DNA from: Aggregatilinea lenta
Lineage (GTDB): Bacteria > Chloroflexota > Anaerolineae > Aggregatilineales > Aggregatilineaceae
Length of the DNA stretch: 64,000 nt
Direction: 5' to 3'
Assembly: GCF_003569045.1 (NCBI RefSeq)
Contig: NZ_BFCB01000003.1
Location: 1,488,001-1,552,000 of the forward strand
Part shown: positions 36,228-46,467 of the stretch, in pieces
How positions within the stretch are numbered: the first letter of the stretch is position 1
Layout of the letters: every line of letters starts with the position of its first letter
The notes under the pieces: model-generated
Seen by the model: the letters and a program-made list of their open reading frames with translations, nothing else
Database searches by the model: none
Told to the model about the DNA's origin: nothing
Made by a program: the position numbers and the translations under genes

Positions 36228-37454
36228 CCTGCCCCCCAAAAACTGATCCAAGTTGTATGTTAGGATCGGACACATCAAGGAGGCAGGGAAATGCCACACA
36301 AACGCTATTCACCCGAGGAAATCATCCACAAGTTACGCGAGGCTGAAGTCTTGCTCAGCCAGGGTCAGACGGTAGGAGAAGCGGTGCGGCAGCTCGGGAT
36401 TGCCGAGCAGACGAACTACCGCTGGCGCAAAGAATATGGTGGGCTGGACAAAAGCCAGCAGCACGACTGAAAGAGTTGGAACGCGAGAATCTGAGGCTGA
36501 AACAGCTGGTGGCGGAGCTATCGCTGGACAAGTCGATTTTGGAGGAAGCGCTGTCAAAAAAGTAGTCGGCCCGGCCAGGCGGCGCGAGGTCGTGGCGCAC
36601 ATTCAGCAGCAGTTGGGCGTGTCTGAGCGGCGCGCCTGCAGGGTGTTGAGATAATCACGGGCCACACAGCGTTACGTCAGCCAACGCGGTGAGGAGGAAA
36701 CACAGTTGACGGCGCGGATTGTGTAGCTGTCCAGCACATACGGCCGCTACGGCTACCGTCGCATCACCGCGCTACTGCGGAACGAAGGCTGGAGGGTCAA
36801 CCACAAGCGCGTGGAACGGATCTGGCAGCAAGAAGGCTTGAAGGTGCCGGCCAAACAGCCCCGACGCGGACGGCTGTGGCTGAATGACGGGTCCTGTATC
36901 CGGCTGCAGCCGGCGTATCCGAACCACGTGTGGAGCTACGACTTCATGGCCGACCGCACGCACAATGGCGCGCCGTTTCGCATCCTGAACATCATCGACG
37001 AACACACCCGCGAATGCCTGGCCACACACGTGGAACGACACTTATCCCACCATGAGGTGCTGGAGGAGTTGACCTGGCTGTTCTGCACGCAAGGTCTGCC
37101 CGCCTACATCCGCTCCGACAATGGTCCGGAGTTCACCGCCCAGCGCGTCCGCGACTGGCTGGCTCGCCTGAATGTCGGACCGTTGTTCATTGAGAAGGGC
37201 AGCCCCTGGGAGAACGGCTATATCGAGAGCTTCAATGGCAAGCTGCGCGATGAGTTGCTCAATGGGGAGATCTTCTATTCGCTGAAAGAAGCCCAGATAC
37301 TGATCGAGGATTGGAGACGCCATTACAACACCCAGCGACCGCATAGCTCACTTGACTATCGTCCCCCGGCTCCGGAGGCTATACTCGTCGCACCACTCGC
37401 CACCACCGCCCGGAGTCTCACTTTATGAGTGGTCTAGAGTCTGGGGGCAGGTCA
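36225..37454 (+). mobile_element. Decayed IS3-family insertion sequence, 1230 bp
   Basis: Terminal inverted repeats TGACCTGCCCCC at 36225–36236 and its complement at 37443–37454 bracket a two-frame transposase region. A short conserved sequence before orfA (TTAGGATCGGACAC…) also occurs in the remnant near 46.3 kb. No clear 3-bp target duplication is seen. OrfA and OrfB both carry defects, so the element is inactive. Confidence 0.85.
36291..37428 (+). pseudogene. IS3-type transposase (OrfA/OrfB), frameshift and in-frame stops
   Basis: OrfA begins at ATG 36291 (MPHKRYSPEEIIHKLREAE…) with an IS3 helix-turn-helix. It is broken by a frameshift near 36460, after which ARLKELERENLRLKQLV continues in another frame. 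An A6G run (TCAAAAAAGTAG near 36553–36564) is the usual programmed-frameshift site before OrfB. OrfB shows a DDE integrase core (PNHVWSYDFMADRT, RSDNGPEFTA, GYIESFNGKLRDE) but has TAA near 36653 and TAG near 36724. The C-terminal stretch from 36811 is open and intact. Confidence 0.85.
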
Positions 37455-37578
37455 GGTTGACTTCATTTTATGGGCGCGCCAATTCGGTTGCGCTAAACTG
37501 CTAACAGCGCCTCGCGTGTAGTGCAAGCAAACAAGGAAGTCTTAAAGTTCGCCATAAGATCGAGGAACGTGGAACAGC

Positions 37579-38763
37579 ATGGCTGGCCCCGGAGCTGATC
37601 ATATTCCTACCGTTGATGAGGTCCAAGAGATTGCGGCTCTGGCGGATCCAGTCCTGCGCAATCTGCTCATTACGCAGTGTTATCACCACCTGTCCCTGTC
37701 TGTTACTCCGCGTACTGGCATGGTCGCCAACTGGTGTACCTTCGCTACCTGGGCATCGAAACAGGCCGGACAGACGATCCGGGGCGAGGACTTGTCCCAA
37801 GTGCTCGGTGACGTAGCGCGCCTACCCCCTTTCGCCCTTCAGCCCGTACAACAAACGGTTGCCCAAGCGCTTGCTTTTGGATCGAGATACGCCCCCAGAG
37901 AAATTCGAGCTGTGTTAGCCGATCTACTCGACCCACTTACCGCGATTCGGCGAGCGAGCGATGCGATGGCCCGAGGCAACCAAAAAGTGTTTGCGGAAAT
38001 CGGCTACGAATTCGCACGCTTTGCCGCCATGTGTCTGGTTGACTCCACGCCAACGCAAGAGAACATCGACCGCTTCTGTGGTGATCTCCGTCCGGGTGAA
38101 CCGCCAAATGGCCAACGGTATCTTCGTCAGGCATTTGCACGTTATTATCAAGCCTTCTTTGAAAGGGATGCAAAGACACGCGCCGAACTGATGTTGCTGG
38201 CCAATATCGAGATCGGGCTTCATGAGCAGACGCGCTTGCAGCCCGAGATTGTCGAGGCGATGGATGCGGCATTCATCGAACGCGAGGAATTTCGGCAACG
38301 CTTGATCGGCGCTTTGTTCGCCTACCAGGGATGGTTCGCGCGGCTGCGCTTGTTTCTGCTGAGATTGATGGGGCACCCCACACCTTTGGACGCTGCCATC
38401 GCTGACCTTTGGTCCGAGATGCGCCGGCTGAATCGCCAAGTGATCACGGAATATCTGCTGTCGATTGGCCTGCCCCATGGCGTGCGACTGCGACTGGGCG
38501 CCGACATCACAACGCCCTATCCTTCGTCGCTCACGCAACTTGTGCTCACGGACCTTCAGTCGCTTCTTGCTGAGTTGGACCCGATCCCAGACAGCCCGCG
38601 CGAAAGTGGTGCTATTGACTGGGGGAACTTGCCCGACCGTCTTCGCTTCATCATCGAAATGTTCCGCTGCTACCAGGAATCGTTATCTCTGTTTGACTCT
38701 CCTTACACGGTGGAGCAGGTCGCAGTCATACAATCAGGTCATGTGCCCACCAGCCTGCTCTAG
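37579..38763 (+). CDS. Conserved-looking hypothetical protein, 394 aa
   Basis: Predominantly α-helical protein without signal peptide or membrane helix. Visible landmarks are an N-terminal [22 protein letters not shown] stretch, a [19 protein letters not shown] segment and a C-terminal helical bundle with [25 protein letters not shown]. No family was recognised. Coding quality is good across the whole length, and a strong terminator follows at 38917. The neighbouring IS element lies 125 bp upstream, so its original operon partners may have been lost. Confidence 0.6.
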   Translation: MAGPGADHIPTVDEVQEIAALADPVLRNLLITQCYHHLSLSVTPRTGMVANWCTFATWASKQAGQTIRGEDLSQVLGDVARLPPFALQPVQQTVAQALAFGSRYAPREIRAVLADLLDPLTAIRRASDAMARGNQKVFAEIGYEFARFAAMCLVDSTPTQENIDRFCGDLRPGEPPNGQRYLRQAFARYYQAFFERDAKTRAELMLLANIEIGLHEQTRLQPEIVEAMDAAFIEREEFRQRLIGALFAYQGWFARLRLFLLRLMGHPTPLDAAIADLWSEMRRLNRQVITEYLLSIGLPHGVRLRLGADITTPYPSSLTQLVLTDLQSLLAELDPIPDSPRESGAIDWGNLPDRLRFIIEMFRCYQESLSLFDSPYTVEQVAVIQSGHVPTSLL

Positions 38764-38916
38764 TGGGCATCTTGCCAGGAGCCAGAAACTATTATGCGGG
38801 TGACCAGAGAGCATGGTTTATGAGATTCCGGGACGAGTAGCACGCCTTCTATTCCCTAGATCTAGGCAGCCTGAGGAGTGCCGGACGAGGCAGTCTGATG
38901 GCCGCTCCTCCTACTT

Positions 38917-38948
38917 GACCGGGTTACCACAGTGACCCGGTCTTTTTT
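38917..38948 (+). terminator. Strong intrinsic terminator
   Basis: GACCGGGT (38917–38924) and ACCCGGTC (38935–38942) form a perfect 8-bp stem with a 10-nt loop, followed by TTTTTT. It ends the transcript of the upstream hypothetical gene and, on the opposite strand, lies about 75 bp beyond the stop of the giant regulator gene. Confidence 0.85.
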
Positions 38949-39023
38949 GCCCCATTGCTTTATGTGTTGCCGGAGTCGACCGCACCCGCTAACAGAATTG
39001 TGCGCGGCGCGGGCTGCAAGTGT

Positions 39024-42000
39024 TTATGAATCACACAATGGCTCAATCTCAAACTGATCGCGCTGCTCACACGTGAAGGATGTCCTGTACCGGTTGGCTT
39101 CCGCCCAGGCGAGCAGTCCGTCTGGCGGCAGGGAGGCATCCCACACGATGATCTGCTTGCCCTCCGCGAGCGACACGATTCGCTCGCCGTCATTGGTGAA
39201 CTGGCCCGCGACGGGGCCGGAGTGGCCCACGAAGCGATTTAGCGGCTCACCGGTCGCGACGTCCCACAGAATCATTGTCGTATCCACCGATCCTGACAGC
39301 AGCAGCGTGCCATCAGAGTTGAAGTCGAGGCTGGTAACGTCATTTGAGTGCGCCGCAAGCGTCCGTACCGGTTGTCCGGTTGCCAGATCCCACAGGATCA
39401 CCGTGTCGTCGCCACCACCAGAGGCCAGCAGCGTGCCTTCACCATTGATAGCGAGGGCGAGCACCTCGCCAGTGTGCCCCTCCAGACTGCGCTTGATCTC
39501 GCCGGTTGTTGTGTCCCACTCAAAGACGTAGCCATCGCGTGAGCCGGAATAAAGCGTATTGCCATCCGGGCTAAACAGGACGGCATCGACCCAGCCGGTG
39601 TGCCCCTCGAAAATGTGAATCGGCTCTCCAGTAGCCAAATCCCATTGAACAATGCGCTGACCAGCGGATTCGCCGACGACAAGCGAGTGTCCGTCTGGGC
39701 TAAAGGCGGCGCTAATCGCTTTGCCATCGCTATGGTCGAGGGTCTGTATCAGTTCTCCCGATGCTACATCCCAGACATAGACGTTCCCGTTCGGCCCGCT
39801 ATAGTCCATCGCCAGAAACAACTGGCCCTCTGAACTGAAACTGGGCTGGGCCATTCCCGGCTCGCCGTGAAGCGTTTGCACCAGCTCGCCGGTTTCAAAG
39901 TTCCAGATCTCAATGGTGCCGTCCCTAGCGATGACGCCTACCCGGTGGCCGGAGACAGCAATCGATATGAGTTGGTCCTCTTCGACATCCAGGCTTTGCG
40001 AGGGCGAAGGCATCACAGCGCGTGTGCCGGGCCACCAGGTATCCCACAGGATGGCGGTTCCATCGCTGGACGCGGATAAAATCATGCTGCCGTCGGGGCT
40101 GAACTCTACATTCTGTACACGCTGGGTGTGGCCGTCGTAGGTGCGGACCAACTGCCCGCGCTCCAAATCCCACAACTGGACGACGGTGAACGGATCGTTG
40201 CTTCCGGTCACAAACCAACGCTCGTCAGGGCTGACGGCCACGTCCTGGAAGCTGATTACAGGCGAGGTGATGTCCCACACGATCTCGTCCGTGCGCCAAC
40301 GCCACAGGATTGCTTCACCGACGCTTTTTCCGTCGGGCGTTATCCCCTCGCCTCCGAAAATGATGCGCTCACCGTCCGATAGGAACTGGGCATCCCATAC
40401 CCCTGCCAGTCCGGGCGGGCCTTCATATTTGTATGACTGGACCAGATCCCAGGTCGCGGCATCCCACACTTTGACCGTGCCAGCCAGTGACGCGGACACG
40501 AACAGCGTGCCGTCTGGGCTGAAATCGCCGGACAGAATAAACCCGTTGTCATGCGCGTCAACCTCGTGCAGGAGTTCCAGGGTGTGGGCATCCCATACGT
40601 ATATCTTGCGCGCATCACCCTCCGTGGCGGAACTCACCATCACGGTTTCGTCGGGACTCCAATCCAGCATGCTGTGCGAATGATCGCCTGCCACCAGCTC
40701 GTTCACGTCGCCCGTTTCCAGATCCCACAGCAGAACGTTGTTTTGAAAGCCCCCGATAGCGGCGAGATGGTCATCTGGGTGGATTGCGATCATCGTGAGG
40801 GTGAAATCGGTTGCGAGCATGTCCACCGCTTCGCCGGTGTGGGTATCCCACAACACGGCGCGTCCATCCCAGCCGGACGTGATGATGTGCTGGCCGCCGG
40901 ACACGTAAGCGGCGTCGAAGATGGTCGAGGTGTGAACGCCAGTGAAGCGCTGGCGAATCCAGGACGACGTGGCCAAGTCAAAGAACACGCGGTCTGCATC
41001 CGGCGGAGGGCTACCCATGTTGATCGCTTCGCGGGCCAGCGCCAGCGCGACGTCCGGCCTGCCGTTGCCGAATTCCTGCCTCGCGCCCATCGACAGCGCG
41101 ATGCTGCGGAACTCGGCGGCGTTGCGCTGCGCGTCTTCCTGCGCGGAGACGGCATTCTGTCGCTGTAGAAAGATCCCGGCGGTAAGGAGAATGCCAAACG
41201 CCGACGCGACCAGCAGGATGCCGACAATCGCGCGCATGCGGCGATAAGCGCGGCGCTCCAACCGGCGCTCGTAAGCCTGCCGCTCAGCTTCGGCCTGTGC
41301 CTGCGTCTCACGCTGCGCGAGGCTGGCGTCCAGAAAGGCGCGCTCGCTGCGTGTCAGATCCACGCTAGTGGTCTGCATCCAGTCATCGAACTGTGCCAGA
41401 CGCGCCCCGTTCAGCAAGAAGCCGCGATTGCGGTCAGTGGCAAGCCATTCGGCGGTTGCGGCAGCCAGCCGCCGCTGCCGCTGGATGTCGTGGCGACCGT
41501 CGTCCAGCCAGCGACGCAGGCGCATCCACTCGCGCAGTAGGGCTTCGTGCGCCACCTCGACCGTCGGGCTGCGCGTGACCGGGTCGTGGTCGAAGGTCAG
41601 CAGGCGTGCGCGGCCAAAGGTATCCATGACGGGCCGCATGGATTCGCCACTCAGCGATAACAGCTCGGTTTGCAGCGCGCGACGGCGAGTATCCTCCGTA
41701 CCCTCGCCCAGGGTGACCAGTCGCAGGAACATCTGCCGGGTCGCAGTCTGCTGATCCGGCGTCAGACTGGCGAGTACCTCGTCAGCGCGGCGGGCCAGTA
41801 CCCCGTGCACGCCGCCAAGATCCTGATATGCGGCGAGGCTCAGCCGGTGATCGGTGCGCCGGTCGAACAGCTCCGTCAGCGCATACTGGAGCAGGGGCAG
41901 CGCACCGGGCTGGTCGTGCACGTCTGCGACCATCGCCGCTGTAAGGTCCGGGTCCAGGGCCACGTGGACCTTTTCCGCTGGCTGCGTGATGGCCTGCAAA

Positions 42001-44249
42001 AGCTCCTCGCGGTTTAGTGGCACGACCACTTCAGTACGCTCGCTCATCAGGCGGCTGAAGTCACTGTGCATCAGGGGCCGGTCGTAAAAGTCTGCCCGCA
42101 GGGTGATCACGATGCGCAGCGGGCTGCGCGGATCGGTGGCTGCTGCGTACAGGCTGTCCATGAAAAACCACGCGTCGGCGGGATCTTCCACAAGCGTGAA
42201 GATCTCTTCGAACTGATCGATCACTAGCAGCAGTGTGCTGTTTTCGTCGGGCAGGACTTCCCGAACGGCACGCAGCAGGCCGCGTTCATCTTCGCGCAGC
42301 GTGGGAAGCAAGTTTAGCCCGGACGTGGACGCCAACCGGTTGAGCGTGATCTCCACTTCGTCCAGCGGATGCGCTCCTGGCAGCATTTCGGCCACGAACC
42401 AGTTGGCCGACCCTTCCAGTCGATCGGCGCGCAGGGCCGGAATCAGTCCGGCGCGCACCACGCTTGACTTGCCGCTGCCGCTTGGTCCTACGACGGCCAG
42501 GAAACGCGCGAAGGGGTTGTCCTCGGCCAGCCGCGCGATCAGCGAATTGACCAGTGCATTGCGCCCATAAAAATCATCGGCGTCGGCTTCCGTAAAGGCG
42601 TAGAGACCCTTATAAGGATTGCGCACCGGTTCGCCCGGCAGGTAGGGGTCGCTGCGCTGCGTCCCTGAGAGCGCCACCACGGGAATGGCCAATCCGTCCG
42701 CTTCGCGCAGGGCGGCGGCCAGACTCAGCGCGTCCGGAAAGCGATCCTCCGGATCTTTGGCCGTCGCCCGCTGCACCACGACGTCCACCCCGATGGGAAG
42801 CTCTGGGCGCAGCGCGTGCGGCGCGGGCAGCGGCTCGTGGATCTGCCGGTAGAGCAGGGCTGCGGTGGACAGATCGGGCGGGAATGCCGGCTGGCCGGTA
42901 AGCGCCTCGAACAACACGACGCCCAGGCTGTATAGGTCGCTGGAAGGCGCGACCGGCTCGCTCTTGATTTGTTCGGGCGATAGATAGGCGGGCGAGCCGA
43001 CTGGCAGGCCGCTTTGCGTCGCCTTGATCGCCGGACCCAGCACCTTGGCGATGCCGAAGTCGGTCAGGTAAGCGTTGTCGTGATCGTCGAGCAGGATGTT
43101 GGCGGGCTTGATGTCGCGGTGCACGATGCCCGACTGGTGCGCGAAGCCTAATGCGGCTGCGATCTGGTCGATGATCTGTACACACGCGTCTAGCGGCAGC
43201 GGACCGCGATTGAGCCGGTCTTGCAGACTCTCGCGCAGCAGACGCATCACAAGGAATCCGCCGTCCGGCTCGCGCCAGTAATCGTAGAGCGGCACGATGT
43301 TGGGGTGTTCCAGCCGGGCTACGAGCTGCGCTTCGGCCTCGAAGCGGCGGATGAAGTCGGGATGGTTGGCGTATTCGGGCTTGATGGCCTTGATCGCCAC
43401 CTCGCGCTGCTGGTCACCGATCGCCTGGGACGCGCGATACACCTCGCCGAATCCGCCGGACCCGATCAGCTCGTGGATCGTGTAGGACCGGATGGCTTCA
43501 GTGTCGCTCGATTCGTCCAGCAGCTCGCCGGACAGGATGCGTTCGTACAGGGCAGTGGTCTCGGCGGCAGGTTCAACGCCTATCTCGTCTGCCAGCAGTT
43601 GGCAAAAGGCGGCGTAGTGTTCCAGGGCTTTGTTCCGCTGGCTGGACAGGGCCAGCAGGCGCAGCATCTGCTGGTGCGATTCCTCTCGCAGCTCGTCCAT
43701 CGTCAAAAGCTGCGTGGCCAGCGCGATCCCGGCTGCGTAATCGCCGCTGGCAAGGTGAAACGCGATTAATGCATCCAGCGCGCCCATCGCCCGCAGACGC
43801 AAGCGCTCGCGCTCGCGGGTCGCCCATTCTTCCAGGGCCTGGCTGCCGCTGTAAAAGCCCGCCAGAAAATCACCCTGGTACAGCGTCATCGCTTCGCCGA
43901 GCAGTGTGGTATCCACGCCCGCGCGGTCAAGCCGCTGTTCGAATTCAGTGACGTCCAGCCACACGTCGCTGTTGGGCTTGAGTCCCACCGCGCTACGCGA
44001 GATGCTCATGAATGGACCGGCGGTCTGGCGCAGGCTGGTGAGCGCCACCCGCAGATTCGCCAGCGCACGCGCCTGTTCCCGATCTTCCCAAAGCATTTCA
44101 GCGAGTACTTCGCGCGGACGGCTTTGCCGGGTAAGGGCGAAGTAGAGCAGCAGCACCTGGACTTTACGCGAGTCAAACCCCGTTACGGGTTCCCCATTAC
44201 GGTGGATCGACAAGCCTCCGAGCGCACGGATTTCGAGTTTCTCGGCCAT
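39024..44249 (-). CDS. SARP–serine/threonine kinase–STAND ATPase–WD40 fusion protein
   Basis: 1741 aa from ATG 44249 (MAEKLEIRALGGL); the longer frame from 44345 adds a non-family leader. Order: winged-helix DNA-binding and BTAD domain (about residues 1–245). Protein kinase 256–515 with GSGGFGEVY, HRD at 377–379 and DFG at 397–399. STAND-type NTPase with Walker A GPSGSGKSS at 588–596 and LLLVIDQFEEIF as Walker B. A transmembrane helix near residue 1055 (MRAIVGILLVASAFGILLTAGIF). A C-terminal array of about fourteen WD40 repeats that would form two propellers. DNA-binding and membrane anchoring in one chain imply either a membrane-tethered transcription factor or a signalling hub whose WD40 part senses ligands outside. 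The individual kinase–STAND–WD40 combination is familiar in Chloroflexota and Cyanobacteria, but the SARP head is less usual. Confidence 0.85.
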   Translation of the reverse strand: MAEKLEIRALGGLSIHRNGEPVTGFDSRKVQVLLLYFALTRQSRPREVLAEMLWEDREQARALANLRVALTSLRQTAGPFMSISRSAVGLKPNSDVWLDVTEFEQRLDRAGVDTTLLGEAMTLYQGDFLAGFYSGSQALEEWATRERERLRLRAMGALDALIAFHLASGDYAAGIALATQLLTMDELREESHQQMLRLLALSSQRNKALEHYAAFCQLLADEIGVEPAAETTALYERILSGELLDESSDTEAIRSYTIHELIGSGGFGEVYRASQAIGDQQREVAIKAIKPEYANHPDFIRRFEAEAQLVARLEHPNIVPLYDYWREPDGGFLVMRLLRESLQDRLNRGPLPLDACVQIIDQIAAALGFAHQSGIVHRDIKPANILLDDHDNAYLTDFGIAKVLGPAIKATQSGLPVGSPAYLSPEQIKSEPVAPSSDLYSLGVVLFEALTGQPAFPPDLSTAALLYRQIHEPLPAPHALRPELPIGVDVVVQRATAKDPEDRFPDALSLAAALREADGLAIPVVALSGTQRSDPYLPGEPVRNPYKGLYAFTEADADDFYGRNALVNSLIARLAEDNPFARFLAVVGPSGSGKSSVVRAGLIPALRADRLEGSANWFVAEMLPGAHPLDEVEITLNRLASTSGLNLLPTLREDERGLLRAVREVLPDENSTLLLVIDQFEEIFTLVEDPADAWFFMDSLYAAATDPRSPLRIVITLRADFYDRPLMHSDFSRLMSERTEVVVPLNREELLQAITQPAEKVHVALDPDLTAAMVADVHDQPGALPLLQYALTELFDRRTDHRLSLAAYQDLGGVHGVLARRADEVLASLTPDQQTATRQMFLRLVTLGEGTEDTRRRALQTELLSLSGESMRPVMDTFGRARLLTFDHDPVTRSPTVEVAHEALLREWMRLRRWLDDGRHDIQRQRRLAAATAEWLATDRNRGFLLNGARLAQFDDWMQTTSVDLTRSERAFLDASLAQRETQAQAEAERQAYERRLERRAYRRMRAIVGILLVASAFGILLTAGIFLQRQNAVSAQEDAQRNAAEFRSIALSMGARQEFGNGRPDVALALAREAINMGSPPPDADRVFFDLATSSWIRQRFTGVHTSTIFDAAYVSGGQHIITSGWDGRAVLWDTHTGEAVDMLATDFTLTMIAIHPDDHLAAIGGFQNNVLLWDLETGDVNELVAGDHSHSMLDWSPDETVMVSSATEGDARKIYVWDAHTLELLHEVDAHDNGFILSGDFSPDGTLFVSASLAGTVKVWDAATWDLVQSYKYEGPPGLAGVWDAQFLSDGERIIFGGEGITPDGKSVGEAILWRWRTDEIVWDITSPVISFQDVAVSPDERWFVTGSNDPFTVVQLWDLERGQLVRTYDGHTQRVQNVEFSPDGSMILSASSDGTAILWDTWWPGTRAVMPSPSQSLDVEEDQLISIAVSGHRVGVIARDGTIEIWNFETGELVQTLHGEPGMAQPSFSSEGQLFLAMDYSGPNGNVYVWDVASGELIQTLDHSDGKAISAAFSPDGHSLVVGESAGQRIVQWDLATGEPIHIFEGHTGWVDAVLFSPDGNTLYSGSRDGYVFEWDTTTGEIKRSLEGHTGEVLALAINGEGTLLASGGGDDTVILWDLATGQPVRTLAAHSNDVTSLDFNSDGTLLLSGSVDTTMILWDVATGEPLNRFVGHSGPVAGQFTNDGERIVSLAEGKQIIVWDASLPPDGLLAWAEANRYRTSFTCEQRDQFEIEPLCDS

Positions 44250-44599
44250 TAGCGCTAATCCCCGAACGTTTTCTGAACGATAGCGCAGTAAGGTTTGAGT
44301 ACAGACTGGACTAGGGGCGTCGTGGAGTGAGGGGCACCGCAGCAAGGATGACCCGAGGTGAGACGACGTAAGCTGCTATAGCTCCAGTATAGCATGAAAT
44401 AAGAATGTCAAAGATTTGTTTAGTACTTCTTTGACTATGAATTTACAGCAGATCTCACGTGTTGGGCTGGCAGCATGCCTGCCAGATAAATCGGCACAGC
44501 GGCTGAAGGGGCCGGACGCGTACGGTATCCTGGCGGCTGTGCCCGCGGATGAGGCTTGGTAATGCAGATCGAAGAAGTCTAGGCTAAGGAGAAAACAAA

Positions 44600-45982
44600 A
44601 TGAACCGCAAGCGACTGTTTCTGACCGTGTTAGTGAGTGCTCTCCTGCTGACTCTGGCTGCGCCCATTAGCGCGGCCTCGCGGGGAGGCTACCCGGTAAT
44701 CACGCAGGTTGCCGGAGCCTGGCCCACCTTCCTGATCGAGTCCGCCAACAGCATGCGCCTGGACGCGCCGCCAGGTGATGATGCGGCGGAGATCGAGGAA
44801 CTGCAAGGCTATCTCGACGAAGTGGACGACGCGATGCGCGCGCAGATCCGTTACTGGAACGCCAGCGTTCCGGCCTACCGCTGGAACAAGCTCGCCAGCG
44901 AAGAATATTTCGACCGCGCAGTTCCGACCGCAGGGGCGACCTATGGGCTGGCGCTGATGAACGTCGCTATCTACGACGCCACCGTAGCTGCCTTTGACAG
45001 CAAAGACGCCTCCATGCGCGAGCGGCCCAGCGAGGCGGATCCCATGTTGGTCCCGGAGGTTCCGGTCCCGAACAGCCCATCCTATCCGTCCGAACACGCC
45101 GTGGCGGCGGGCGCAGCGTCGGAAGTGCTGGCGTTCCTGTTCCCCGACAAGGCCGACTACTACCGCGACATGGCCGCGCAGTCGAACGACGCGATGCTGC
45201 ACTCCGGCATCTACTATCCGAGCGACGTCGAGGCCGGGTTCGCGCTGGGGCAGCAGGTCGCGGCCATGGCCATCGCCTGGGCGGACGCGCACCCGATGGA
45301 CCTGAACACCGTGGACGAGATCAACGGCGGCGAAGGCAAGTGGTACGGGGCCAACCCGATCACGCCGAACGCCGCAAGCTGGCCGACCTGGGTGCTCAGC
45401 TCGCCGGACGAGATTATGCCACCTCCGCCGCCGGAGTACGGCTCGGAGCAGCTCGAGACCGAGGTGCAGGAGCTGCGCGATATCGAGCGCACGCTGCGCA
45501 CCACCGTCTTTGCGCGCTACTGGGAATATGGATCCGGCGCGTTCCAGGGCACGCTGGTGTTTACCGAGAAGACCAGCGCGCTGATCTGGGAGTACGGGCT
45601 GGACGCTGACCCGGTGCGGGGCGCTCTGGTTTACACGCTGCTGAACATCGCGACCTACGACGCCACCGCCGCCGCCTTCGCCGTCAAATATCACTATCTG
45701 GGCATCCGGCCTTTCCAGGTGGACCCGACCTTCGAGACGGTCATCCCGACCCCCAATCACCCGAGCTACCCGTCGGCGCACTCGGTGATCACCATGGCAG
45801 CAGTGACGACGCTGGCCAAGCTGTTCCCTGAAGACGCGGACAGCCTGATCGAGATCTCGCACCAGGGTGGGGAGGCGCGCCTGTGGGCGGGTATCCACTT
45901 CCGCAGCGACATCGTCGCAGGGGAAGACATGGGTCGCCAGATCGCAGACAAGGTCTTCGCGCCATTCAAGGACATCTTCTAG
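44600..45982 (+). CDS. Secreted vanadium-haloperoxidase/PAP2-like protein with internal duplication
   Basis: 460 aa. Signal peptide about 1–26. Two homologous halves each carry the PAP2-type core. The first has NSPSYPSEHAVAAGA then SGIYYPSDVEAGFALGQQ. The second has NHPSYPSAHSVITMA then AGIHFRSDIVAGEDMGRQ. In vanadium haloperoxidases and acid phosphatases the final motif is GxxHxxSD, where His binds vanadate or forms the phospho-enzyme. That His is present only in the second half; the first has Tyr, suggesting one active and one degenerate site. It is preceded by AAGGAG and stands as a single-gene unit. Confidence 0.75.
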   Translation: MNRKRLFLTVLVSALLLTLAAPISAASRGGYPVITQVAGAWPTFLIESANSMRLDAPPGDDAAEIEELQGYLDEVDDAMRAQIRYWNASVPAYRWNKLASEEYFDRAVPTAGATYGLALMNVAIYDATVAAFDSKDASMRERPSEADPMLVPEVPVPNSPSYPSEHAVAAGAASEVLAFLFPDKADYYRDMAAQSNDAMLHSGIYYPSDVEAGFALGQQVAAMAIAWADAHPMDLNTVDEINGGEGKWYGANPITPNAASWPTWVLSSPDEIMPPPPPEYGSEQLETEVQELRDIERTLRTTVFARYWEYGSGAFQGTLVFTEKTSALIWEYGLDADPVRGALVYTLLNIATYDATAAAFAVKYHYLGIRPFQVDPTFETVIPTPNHPSYPSAHSVITMAAVTTLAKLFPEDADSLIEISHQGGEARLWAGIHFRSDIVAGEDMGRQIADKVFAPFKDIF

Positions 45983-46125
45983 CCGCGGGCAGAGGGTTCT
46001 TTCGACCGGGCGAGGGCACTCAGCGACGGGTTGCCCTCGCCAATTGAGGAGCAGTTGTGCTTAACCCAACCGCTTCCACCATATCCTTGCTAGCTAACAT
46101 AAGTTGCACCACTAGCTTTCTACCG

Positions 46126-46361
46126 CGCCGCCTAACGCTTGTCCATCCCGCCATACTCTTTGCGCCGGTATCAGGACGTTTGCTCAGCAATCCCGAGCTG
46201 CCGCACCGCTTCTTGCACTGTCTGACCATGGCTGAGCAATACTTCAGCCTCGCGTAACTTGTGGATGAGGTCGTCGGGTAAGTAACGCTTCTGCAGCATT
46301 TCCCCGCCTCCTTAGTGTTCCAATCCTAACATCCAATCTGGACCAAGTTTTGGGGAGGTCA
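46126..46361 (-). mobile_element. Truncated IS3-family remnant (left end and OrfA fragment)
   Basis: The terminal repeat TGACCTCCCC (complement at 46352–46361) and an upstream box (TTAGGATTGGAACAC) match the design of the 36.2-kb IS3 copy. They are followed by an OrfA start at 46299 reading MLQKRYLPDDLIHKLREAEV and GQTVQEAVRQLGIAEQT before stops appear. The rest of the element is gone. It is diverged from the 36-kb copy, so it represents an independent, older insertion. Confidence 0.7.
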
Positions 46362-46467
46362 TCAATAACCTTTAATCACGAAGCGCTTGTCGCGGAGTTG
46401 CTCTTTGAAACCCGACGGAATCATGAGGCGCTAGACAACCAATAATGGACAAGAGGGAGTGAACACT

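Noticed and set aside
44630-45898. Long minus-strand frame opposite the haloperoxidase-like gene
   Set aside because: Mirror of a strongly coding plus-strand gene with clear family motifs; no motif on the minus strand.
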